Source: Heligmosomoides polygyrus polygyrus (taxonomy: Eukaryota > Nematoda > Chromadorea > Rhabditida > Heligmosomidae). From it: 64,000 nt of DNA. Positions 24,001 through 36,000 of the stretch are shown here, one piece after another (the stretch's first letter is position 1; every line of letters starts with the position of its first letter). The stretch covers positions 45,805,139 to 45,869,138 of the forward strand of contig OX377204.1 in NCBI GenBank assembly GCA_947396885.1, written 5' to 3'. The notes beneath the pieces are model-generated. The model was not told where the DNA came from, made no database searches, and saw nothing but the letters and a program-made list of their open reading frames with translations. The position numbers and the translations under genes were made by a program.

Positions 24001-27000
24001 TACTCATCTTTAAGGAGGGAAAATGACATAGAAAATTTACGTTTCGAGTTCACTTTGGGCATTTGTGTGTTGGTTGCAATTCATCAAAACTGCAAGTGAA
24101 CCTTGGTAAAGAGCACTCCCTGTCGCCGATTTTGGCTGCGAATATCTATGTCCTAAGAAAATGAGTTAGTCCAAAAATATGTTGGCTAACCGTACCCAAT
24201 GTAGAGACTCCAAGTATCAAATATCGGGGAGCAAGGTAATCAGATGCCCGAATTTCAGCTGGTTAAAGTGAAGACTTCTTTCAAAAATGCGGCTGAGCTT
24301 CTACAGCGTTTCATGCTCAGCCTTTGCAGCATGAATGCTGGGAAGCCCAGAATTCATATTAAGTATTTTTCCGTTCAAAATTTTCAACCAGTCCAGACGC
24401 CAATATTTTGACGCACCAGATCGAGCGTCGATGTAGAGGTCTTCTTCGACCATAATTGCACTGACCTGACATGCCCTACAGAGACATTGCACTCGGCTGC
24501 ATGACCAACGAACCCCTCACTTCTCTTTCTCGTAACTACGGGCCTGTTTGACCTTATGCAGCTCACCAAGATCTATCCGTGCTGTCAAATCTTGAGAACC
24601 TTTTGGGTTTTCTGGATTGCGTACGTCATATTATAATAGATTGTCCGGAAAGTTTTGAGTGCTTCACTTTAAACTAGCATAACTTTCTCAAATCTTATCG
24701 GATTTAGTCGAAATAAGCATCGCTCGAGTCAGCACACTTTTACCAACGGGGAACCAGTCGGCTTATTCCATCAACGAAAGAATTAGGTGGTCGAGATTCG
24801 ATAAAATTCACGAAAGCTGTTTTGGCTTGCTGTTGACTGGTGAAGGTTTTACCAGCGAGAAAGCTCTGAAAGTGTTAGAAAATGTGGTGAGAGGTTGGTG
24901 AGAGGCCTGGAGAATATGACGGGTGGGGCACAATTTCAACCCTTAGTTCGTTTAATGTTCATGTGGTGATTTGCGAAACGTGTGGCGGGCGCTATCGTGC
25001 AGAAGAATCAGGCCTCTTCTGCTGATCAATGGTAGCTGAAGTTGACCCGATTTTCGGTGCATTTCGTCGATTTCCTTACAATAGAACTTTGCTGTGATCG
25101 TTTGGCTTAGCGCCGAAAAGTTGTAATGGATCACACCAGCCGCTAACTACCACGCAGTGACCATTACCTCTTTTGGTGAAGGTTCGCCTTCGGAAAATGC
25201 CTAGAGGGTTCACCGGCGTGCAACCAGTGCCCGAAACGTTTACTGTTGTCATACAGAATCCACTTCTCATCACAAGTGATTATTCGATCCAAAAAGGGGT
25301 CCGTTTTGTTGCGTAAAAGGTGAGAAGAACAAATCTCGAAACGCGACAATTTTTTCCGCTCACTCAACTCTTGGGGCACCCATTTTCAAGCTTTTTCACC
25401 TTCCCAAGGCGTTTCAAAGCATCCGCAACTGCAGTTCTACTGACGTCTAGCTCTTCCGCGATTTCGCGAACGGTTTGGGATGGTTCGGCTTCCACCAATT
25501 CCTTCAACTCGTCGTCCAGGATTGCTCTAGATCGACCGCTACGGGGTCATCTTCGAGGCTGAAATCTCCAGTCCGGCTTTTACTGAAGCACTGGCACACA
25601 GTGCCTTCTCCAACTCTATTAGGCCCCACACTTGATCGATATGTCGAGCTGTCTCGGCTGCGGATTGTCCCAGTTTGAAGTTGAAATAAAATATTGCTCG
25701 GAATTGCTCTTTCGACATACTCCAATAATCCCTTCAAGAATAGAATTATAAAAATGTTGAAACATATTTTTTCAGTCAGATAGAGCGAAAAATTCTGTGC
25801 AGAAAGTAACGTTAATGCGCAATACAAGTTGAAGTTTTACTTGATAATAGACGAATGAACGACAGCAACGCAAAATGCTGAGAACTTTCCGGACAACCTA
25901 ATAGCATGAGTTTGTTGGCTGAAAATTTCAGTACAATTTCTTTCATGCTTTAATTCACTTACTCAAAAACTGAACACTTCGTTTGAAGTTTTTATAAAAT
26001 TCTTATTTTTTGTAGAAAATAATGGTTTATATCCTGTTCTAAAGAGCAGAACGGCGGCAGTTTTTAGTGCCAAAAGGGATTGCGCCATGCAATGTCCAAG
26101 ACTTCGCTGTTTTTATTCGATTGATAGCAAAATTGCTGTTTGCATAAAGTTTTACGCCTCTAAACAACATAACAAAGAAAACTGTAAAAAACACATATTC
26201 TCACCTTGATACTTCATGTAAGCAGAGTTCACACTGTAAGGGAGGGGGCAAAAGTAATGAGACAAATTGAACAAAATTCTTTATCTCTTTATAACTCAAT
26301 TACAACTCAACGATGCTGAGGAATGTGCATGCCATTGAGGTCAGTGACTTGCTGCCATCGCTCAGCCAACTCCCTGATCCCATCCTTCCAGAACTGCTTG
26401 GGTCTGGTCTTGATCAACTGCTCGATATGGTTGTCAAGGACTGCTTAGGTTCTTGTGTCCCTTCCGACCAGGAAGTTCCGTAGGCCCAAGAAGTGGTGGT
26501 AGTCGCACGGAGAGATGTCCGGCGAATACCGTGGGTGAAGCATGTAAACGTAGCCCAGCTGGCCAAGCTTATCCATGGTCACTTGTTCCCGATGGGGTGC
26601 GGCGTTGTCGAAGAGGAGGACCTTCTTGACCCGCTGCGACTGAATAAGTTCGAGTCGCAGGTCCAGCTCTTCTATTTCGTTTACCATGGCCTTGGAGTCC
26701 ATCGTCGTGCTTTTGGTAAACAGCTTCCAGTGTACCGGGCCATCGGCGCAAACCCAAAAGCTCTGAAGGCGCTTCTCGCCGAGAACACCTACTTCCTCAT
26801 CCAGCGTTAAGATTGAGTCCAGGCTGCTCGGGGTTGGGAATCGGGAGAGATTTGCGCGACACAGGTCGACTCGTCAGGCTGGGATTTCGGCATGAGACAG
26901 ACTGGTGTTTTGGCATGCTTCTGGAAGGAAAGGGCGAAAGTGGTCACTTCTCAGGTGGCCTTCAGTAGGTAGCATACAGACATGCAAATACGATAAGCAC

Positions 27001-30000
27001 GAAACCGGACTGCATTCACGAGATATATGGACACGGCATGGAGTGTCTCATTACTTTTGGTCCCCCTAATATCAATCAAATAAAATTCGGGGTGAGCTTT
27101 CCAAGTGCAGGGCTCAATCTGGTCTTCGATGCACTAAATGATTGCTACCTTGTTGCTCTTTAAGACAAAAGTTATTTTATTATTTTTTCAAAGGCAACAA
27201 ATCTTGTGTAATATTATTGCACCCGTTCGGGCAGCTGAACCTAAAAAAAATTCAAGAAAGTTATACCAAATTTTTCTTGGACAAAAAAAAATATTCTACC
27301 CTTCTTGAAGTGTTTGTATTTTAACCTGTAAGAAGATCGTTTCAATTTGGAAGATTTTCAAATCCAATTTAATTCGAAACGTGTCCAACTCGACGTGAAA
27401 ATGATAAATTCATATTTAACATTGCGGCTAGGCACACAATTTTGAGAACTATAGAATCTGTGTGATCTACGCAATCCAGAAAACCCAAAAGGTTCTCAAG
27501 ATTTGACAGCACGGATAGATCTTGGTGAGCTGCATAAGGTCAAACAGGCCCGTAGTTACGAGAAAGAGAAGTGAGGGGTTCGTTGGTCATGCAGCCGAGT
27601 GCAATGTCTCTGTAGGGCATGTCAGGTCAGTGCAATTATGGTCGAAGAAGACCTCTACATCGACGCTCGATCTGGTGCGTCAAAATATTGGCGTCTGGAC
27701 TGGTTGAAAATTTTGAACGGAAAAATACTTAATATGAATTCTGGGCTTCCCAGCATTCATGCTGCAAAGGCTGAGCATGAAACGCTGTAGAAGCTCAGCC
27801 GCATTTTTGAAAGAAGTCTTCACTTTAACCAGCTGAAATTCGGGCATCTGATTACCTTGCTCCCCGATATTTGATACTTGGAGTCTCTACATTGGGTACG
27901 GTTAGCCAACATATTTTTGGACTAACTCATTTTCTTAGGACATAGATATTCGCAGCCAAAATCGGCGACAGGGAGTGCTCTTTACCAAGGTTCACTTGCA
28001 GTTTTGATGAATTGCAACCAACACACAAATGCCCAAAGTGAACTCGAAACGTAAATTTTCTATGTCATTTTCCCTCCATAAAGATGAGTAGATTGCAAGC
28101 TACAATAACAGGTTTAGACTGAGGATGCTTCCGTTGAAATAAACAAAATCAGTTGAAGCAGCTGCAGACTCATGCATATTTTCCTACCAAATTTGGTACC
28201 AAATGAATTGTCGCAGCCAGGAGAAGGTCATAAACAGCAAGAAAATACAATTTAATAAGGTTTAAGAATTTTAAAATTCAACTGGGCAGCACTATTTGCG
28301 CCTGGGGACATAATTAAGCGAGACTCGGCGACGGTGTTGGGTCGGGTCACAGCAATTAGGACCCTCCTTAATTGCGGCACTGGTTTTCAGGCTTCCATCC
28401 ACTTTTTAATGGCGGTTGCATGCCCACTGGTAGGTAGGATGATGCTAGGAGCCCTTGTAAATTTTGGTGAGAAAGCCTTTATTTTGAACAAAGTTATCAT
28501 GATGCGACGCAAAAAACGCGTTTTTGCGTCGCAAACGTCGTTTGGTTGAATGTTTAGCGGCGGTACTGTATACTCAGGAACCAGTACTGTGGTGTAACTG
28601 AGCAAAACATAGGTCTGAAAGAATGCGTGTTCAGCACGGTTTTAACCGTATTGGCAAAGTCTTTCAATTTTGAATCTTGGAATTTTTATAGCGTTTGTGC
28701 ATATTGTCTAGAGAAACCAGTAATATGCACAGTTTACTAAAAATTGGCTTGCCTTCCGCAATGCTTCAGATACAAGGAGCATACAGCCGGGAAGCATACA
28801 GTATGCTTCCCGGCTAGCTTGTTCCATGAAAGTCAGTATTGCTCATAGGAGTGAAAATTCGTAACTGTGTTCACTTTCTGTGAGCAATATTTACTTTCGA
28901 TGTGTTTGTAGCTTGTAATCGTGAATTCTTCGGAGACCCATTTGATTTTTTGAGATTCGTAAGATGTCCTTTAGACTTTTTAGTAACTGGCTTCTTACTC
29001 ATGGCTGCTGTGCTTTTACGTAAGCAAATTGTTTTGTCTCACTTATATTAAGAGTACAGTCAAAATTTATTCCATTAGACTGCAAAAAATACGCGTCTGA
29101 ATTCTTTCAAATATGTGAACAGGAGGTTTTACTTCAGAAAGAGTGTGATATATAGGTTTACAATGAATGTCGGCACCATCTAACTTTAGGATGGATCCAG
29201 AAACCGGAATTTAGATTTCCCCTAACTGCCGCGTTACCTTAGCCGAAGTCATCAGGTCGCGACACTTGTCCACTCCTTTCACAAACACGTCTCTGCATCG
29301 CTGTGCAGCTCGCTTAGCTATTTGCCTCCCATGCTGCAACGTTCACTTTATAGTGATCACTGTTTTCTAAGTATGACAGTACCAGCATACACTTGTCTTA
29401 AACTCGGCCCAGGTAGGTTTCGAAGCCAGCAAATCGTCTGCTTTACTCTGTCGCATGCCAAGAGACTCCTTCTCTTCATTGTCTTGTTGCTCTTCTGATT
29501 CCTCTTCATTCTTCATGACCGATTTCAAGGCTTTCCTTTTTGCAAAATTCTAAAAATGTAATATGCCGGCGATGCAAAGGAGCTCAAGATGTCGTAAGGG
29601 GATGCAGAGGTATGCAGTGTCTGACTACTACCATTCTTGAACAACGTTGATAGGGTCAATCCCGATATGTTGTTGTTTAAGCTAGAGAAGCTAGCTTAGG
29701 AATTCCCTTCTGAGCTGAATCCGTTCATATTTAACGGAGAGATATATGTACGCTAAAGTTGGATGCTGCTTTTCTAATCGTCCTCCGTGCCTAAGTGGTG
29801 TTCCTCAGTGAGGTGTTCTTTTGCATCTACTCTTTTAATATACACCATAGGCTTTCCCACATGTTTAACTACGCAAGAGGACCTTAATGTTCAGATGGAT
29901 GCCGACGATATAAAGGTGTATGGTATACACAAAGAAAACGCGAAGGTTTTCGTTCATCAGGCCTTAACACATTCCATTATTAATATGGTGGACTGGGCTA

Positions 30001-33000
30001 ACGCTTGGGACATTCCCGTGAACCTCGATAAAACTGCTGTGCTGCACATTGAAAAACCGGATAATCCTGAATGTTATAATTACAATGGTACGGTTCTGGA
30101 AGTAGTTGAGGAGGTGTGTGATCTTGGAATCCTTATTAATGACAATCTTAATGCAAAATGATATCAACCGCACAAATCAAATCATCCAGATAATTCAAAA
30201 GGCGTTTGCGGCTGTCTCTCCGATATTCAGGAACTTCTAGGGTACTGATCCTACCATATACTTCCTACAGGGCGTATGTAATTCCGGTTTGGAGTAAGGA
30301 TCATAGATTTGGAATTCCCACACAAAGAAGCTTAAGGCGAAAATTGAGAAAATCCAACAAGCGTTCACGCGAATTTTAGTTTATCGTTGCAAACCCGACC
30401 CGAACTACCCGTTTCCCCTTCCAAGTTATTCTGTTCGATTAAAATGTTTCAATCTCAAAAGTTTGCTTTATTGACGAGCGATGTATTCCTTTTCCTTAAA
30501 TTGCTTAAGGGTGATCTGAAACTGCGGCCGAGCAAATATTACTGTTTCCGACCTTGCCGTGCGTTTTCGCTGCTAGTTAGTACTCAGCAGGAATCAATTC
30601 AATAAGGTCTTCAACTCGCAGTTTTTTTTCGCGGAGCTAGATGGCTGCAAAATCTTTCCGATGCTCTTTTGGAGGCTCCGAACGTATCCGTGTTCAGAAC
30701 TAAATAGAAGAATATCAATCTGCTCCAAGTTCTCGGTATTCCGGACTTCTAATCGGAGCGGGTACGTGGCTGGTCGTTCTCTTTTCGCTGATGGAATCAT
30801 TTTCACCGCTAACGTTCTATCTTCCTGTTCGGTTTCGGTCTGCACCGCGTTTCAACGAAGCTCGGTACATGTTTCTTGTTACTGCAATTGTTTTTGTCTG
30901 TACTAGAGGAAAGGAGAGTGGTTGTAATCTCATTTTTACACTTTCGCAATTCAGTTGGACCTTTGCTGATGAGAGCTTGTCTGCCGATTTTCCTCTCTTT
31001 CGTGTGTTGGCGAAGAGAAGAGATATTGTGACTCGCTGTCGCTGTTTAGGATTCTGATTAGGAGCAGTAGCATGAGACAACCTTTTATGAGATTTGGGTT
31101 AGTATATGCCCTTTCAGTCTTCTGTAACAATCACAATTAGCCTGAGATCCGCTGAGTTGTGATTGATGAGTTGCAAAGGGTTATTTTTTAGCGGGCATTT
31201 TATTTGCAACAGGATGAATTTGCGTAAGCAGCCGATTTCTTTATGTGGGACATTCCTTCCTGCATGCTTCGTCTCACTTTTGTGTCCTTGCGGGCCGCCA
31301 CTGGATGTGTACCAGTATAGTCAGACTCATGAGATACGGATTCCACCCGGTGGTGCGTGTCCTGGGTGACCTGGATCACAAACTACGCCTCGAAATACAT
31401 AGTTTATTTGAGAGCTACTCCGGCTGGTTTTCACCTTCCAGTAGATAACAGTTTGGCTCATCTCACTACTACGTGTTTTCCGTGCTATAATAGGATGCTC
31501 CTGAAAAGATTTTCTTCCTGTTGCCACTCTCGTCACGTCTGTGGCGTATTCCGGTTTGCGTAGTTTTTGGTAGTTTCTATAGGTTTTCCGCTGGATTTTT
31601 CTTCGTTGGATTGACAGAGAGTAATGCATATCACTCAGAAAGCACATAGGGTTGGCCTTTTGTTTCTCCTTCGGGTGCCGTATTACCATTAACCATTGCT
31701 TAGAATTGTTGGTTCTTCTTGTTGGCCTTCTATTAACTTTTTTTGACTCGGTATCCTCTCCTACTAGCATTGTCTTCTTTGCTAAAGTTCTTAGCACGCC
31801 CCTAAGTAGCGTAGCAAATAAATAAATAAATAAACGTTCAGCATTAATCATTGAGTGAGATTCTTTTCAGTTATCGCTTAGTACACGCCCAATGCTGGCG
31901 CGTTCGGAGGGGGAGCTGGCTCTCGCGTGCACCCGGTTCCATGTTCTTGGTTCAGGTTCTCCGCTCATGCCATTCAAGCTTTACATCCCCTCTGGGTCGG
32001 TGAATTGAAACCAGACCTGTCCAAGAAGGAAATAGCACTGACTTTTCTTCAACTAGCTTCCGCAAGTCAATGTATAGACCTAATGCGCATTCAAATTGTC
32101 TCCACGACGCCCAAAAGAGGTAGAATGCGTGGCGCACCTCAAAATTACCTAACTAATGCTGTGCTCCTTTACACGTCCAATTAGTGCAGATTTAGGAAGC
32201 GAACCGTGAGGAGCGTCATACATTTAGGTGCTCGTCGCGCTCGTCCATTTTCTTGTCCTCCTTTGTACGAACTGCTTTGACCTCCGCCATAAACGGCGAA
32301 GCCACTGCTCGGATCTTCCGAACAAGATCACGCAACATTTCAAGTCCGACCTCTGAAATCGTTCTTACACTTAGTGGTTGTTTCCTCCTTCTAAGAAAAA
32401 ACTTGTGAAAGTGTGCTTATCTAAAGTTGCGATTTGTTCATAAAAAGGCATACTATTAAAAAAGCAAAATATGCGCGGTATCTTCGTTACCTATCTGCTT
32501 CTCAAGCACCGCTTCTACTGGGCCAGTTAGCATTGACACTCGGTTGGAAGCGATTTTCGCTTGAAGCTCTAGATGGCATAGTAGAATCTCTGCCGTTCTC
32601 TAAATTGGAGTGGTGCTTGCTTTTCTGCGTCTTTAAAAGCAATTGGTGATTAAACGGCTGAGTACAGAGATCACAAGTTACCTTACGAATAACTAAAACT
32701 CTTTTTTCTTCTTCCGTTGCAGGTGAATTTCGCAGATCTTATCAATAATCGGCTTGAACCAAACATATGCCGAGTAACATCGTTGATGATGAGGTTCATG
32801 CATGTGACACCAGCGACCCAGCGAATGCAGAATTTTGGTTCCATGACGCTGGGGTGCGTACCAGCTTTCTTGGTCGCAGGTGAGCACTCAGCGCCGTATG
32901 CTTCTGCTGGCTGGACGACTGCTCTGTAGATTTTCGAATTGTAGGGCTCTGGTATCTTCCTAGCGCAGGGTACGCCAGTCAGCGAGCGCTTTGTGGACCA

Positions 33001-36000
33001 ATGCTTCACTTCAACCACCAGACCGCAGTCGGACGCTATTGATGATATCAAATACTTGAAAACCGAAGTGCGCTCAGTGTCGTTAATCTTAATAAAGACA
33101 ATGGTGTACTCCAACAGAGATGGGAAACTCAATTGGGGCTCCTGCTGCAGCTTGCACTTGACTCTTTGGGCAAGGCTGGAACACCCGCATCCAATATACA
33201 GGTCCCTCGGAAATGTCGTTCTGTCGTAAAGCTTCCGTATAAGCTTACAAGGGACGCGATCTAAGGTGCTCTACAAGTCGTGAAAGGTAATATGCACCGG
33301 GTTCTGTTTCTCGCTATGCTCTTCACAAAGGAGGTGGGCAGCGTGCGTAGCATTAATGGTGCCTTAATAGGCCGAAGCAGTTCCGCTAAGTTGCGCAATG
33401 TTAGGAATTCACCCCTGGAGGACTCGGCCCAAGATCTTCATGCTGTGCGCAAGCAAGCAAATCTGACTGACTTGATGATTCTGCACAAGTGACTTATTTC
33501 TTCCGAACAGGAATCGTCTTACATTTGTGCCAACCACTCAGCAGGATACCATAATCACTTCTTTCATAAATCGGCTTCCAAGTCTTGGGGCCCATCACCT
33601 TTCCGGGTTTCATGTTCTCTAGAGCTGCTTCTGCTTCCTTCTCGTGTTCTTATTGATGCGACCGCGGATGAAAGCAGTAAATGCGGCCGGACAATAGAAT
33701 TCCACAGTTGAAATCTCTTTAAAATTATCTGTTCTTTCGTCGCCGCGAAACACGTGAAACAGTTTTTCTTTCACATCTTTCGTTCACAGGCCACTTGCTG
33801 ACTGCGTAGAACAGATTTGGTGTTGCTGACAAGAAAAGGTTCCCAACTCAAGGTGAGCTTTTGCGATGCTATTTTGACAGGACGTAGGGCCCTGTGAGCG
33901 GAGTCCAGAACCACAGTTAGTTTTTGCTGGACGCCTTTTTAAAGACCTGAAAAGGAGGCCTGAAAGCGTGCGCGCCACTATCGGCAACTCTAACGACACC
34001 CAGGAGATGTGCCTCGGCGGCGCAGATGGTACGAGTGCCGCCTTATCGGAGCGCATCGGCGGGATTTTGAGTTCGAGTCCTCGTGCTGCCGATATTTTTG
34101 CACATATTAGTTTGTTGTTATTAAGCTTTCTCATGACCACAGGAGTCAATTTTAGACCATCAATGCTTAAAACAAACTAAACTACAAGGCTGTCTATTTG
34201 CGTCTATTCATATGTGTTTTTCAACAACGCCTATCTACCCCACCACCATATCATACCATATCACCAATATTTCCGTAAGTGCACACAAATACGCGTACCA
34301 TACGGTTGAATACTATGAACTCGGGCCATATCGGTACATAAGTGTGCTAAACATGTCGTTCTCACCTGAACGTGTTGTTGGCTGACTAATTTCCACCTTC
34401 ACACCCGATTTTACTTCTCCGGCAAGGAGAGAGATTGTGGTTGTGGACGCCATAAAAGTACTCGTCCTGGACGCCATATATGGAGATATCGACTGTCAGG
34501 AAGAAGAGTCGGTTCAGTTTAGAGGTAGTATAATGCAAACGACAACGACAGTTCTGCGTTACGGTGTTTCGGCCGTGTCTATCATACGCGTAGGTGGCAA
34601 TTGGATAAGTTGACCTTCACCCAGGACCCTTCTATACACCCACAGATTACTCGTTCAACAAAGAAGGTCCCATTCCTTGCCAGGGAGAAGACTGTTCCTC
34701 ACTGGGTTTTGTAAGATGCCGTTGGTGTGATAAGCGCTTGTTTTAGTTGTTTCATAGATTTGTACTGTAGCTGTTGACTAAAAGGGAAGTGCAAAAAGAC
34801 CTTTTATTTCCAGCGAAATGATATGATGCAGATGGGCATTATTGAAAAACACATATAAAGGCGCAAACTGAAAGCCTTGGTTTGTTTTAAGCATTGATGG
34901 TTTAAAATGGACTCCTGTGGTCGTGAGAAAGCGTAATAACAGCAAACTATTTATATGTACAAAAATCTTTCTCGGCCGCACCGAAGGCTTCTTGACGGCT
35001 TTGCCGTGGTAATAACTTCTCATCATCAATTGTAGCTGACACCTATGTCATGGTTTCCTCAGGAAGAACATCTTAACTACGTCGATTGGGGCAAAAAGAG
35101 AAGAAAAGAAAAAGAAAAAAATCGAAAAAAGGGACGACATCCACAAAAAAACGATTATTGACTAAAATCGATTGATGGCGATCGATAGTTTAAAAATGAA
35201 CTTCAGATTCGTGTTCAGCGACCTCGATTACCCCCAGGGCTGATGTTTCGTGCCGCTTGAACGACATCAGCAGAAAGACAATAATATCGATCGATACGAT
35301 TGACCGACTTCAGATTCGTGTTCAGCGACCTCGATTACCCCCAGGGCTGAAGCTTCGTGCCGCTTAAACGACATGCACAAAATGTCGATAATACCGATCG
35401 ATATCGATTGCCTGCCATGCTGTGAACGCCTCCCGTCGATGATCGTCTAAAATGCCCAGGCACGGTTGCCGACCAGGGATGAGCGGATTAACCGTTATCC
35501 GTTATCCGGTTTCCACTGGGTTTGGTCTATCCGTTTTGTTGTTCGTTATCCGGAGTTTTTTTCGCCGGATAACGAACAACAAAATGTGGCAAGCCTGTGA
35601 TTACTTAGTTGAATATAAAGACAATTTTTTAAAAATCGTCTTGTGTTTTTTCCACTGCCAGTCGAGATACGCTTGCAATACCAGGTCGGCGCCTTCTTAG
35701 AGAGAGTTCTCGATGCTATGATTAGACTAAACTATCTAATTGCTCATAGCGAAATGCTGAACACTGCCTTGCTCATTTCTACATACACATTGTAGGGTTT
35801 TCATCAAAATTCCTTCTAGCATAATGTACGATCTGGAAAATGCCAGTCGATCAGTGGAGAAAAGGACAAAAGTCCCTACGAATCACTTCGTTTTAAGGAT
35901 GGGCAAGATACTCCGCATCTTCCTTTTAGACCTTTTAGCACCTTTGAAACTATTTTGGGCACTAGCAGCAATTTACAGTTTACCCTTTCCAAAGCAATAG

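Larger units (their letters stand above)
23523..28568. mobile_element. 5046-bp foldback transposon with 1098-bp terminal inverted repeats
   Basis: The left arm 23523-24620 and right arm 27471-28568 are both exactly 1098 bp and nearly identical in inverse orientation, ending CAGTACCGCCGC. Both outer flanks are TA (23521-23522, 28569-28570), the target of Tc1/mariner-type enzymes. The internal 2850 bp has no transposase of its own, only two later mariner insertions. The near-identity of the arms indicates recent insertion or arm homogenisation. It lies in the 9.1-kb intron of the DC-STAMP gene. Confidence 0.88.

Noticed and set aside
28886..29002. ATG-started lysine-rich frame (MSKKPVTKKSKG) with a possible donor.
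   Set aside because: It overlaps the previous candidate in another frame and has no downstream partner or family match.
28999..29079. An exon with strong acceptor (TTTTTTGCAG) reading SNGINFDC to a stop, as a 3' end after DC-STAMP exon 7.
   Set aside because: Joining exon 7 to 20144 gives the family's cysteine pattern; this exon does not. It could still be an alternative end.
34380..34540. Plus-strand exon-like stretch (VVDAIKVLVLDAIYGDID) in the spacer of the 34-kb inverted repeat.
   Set aside because: No matching acceptor or neighbour exon and no family resemblance.
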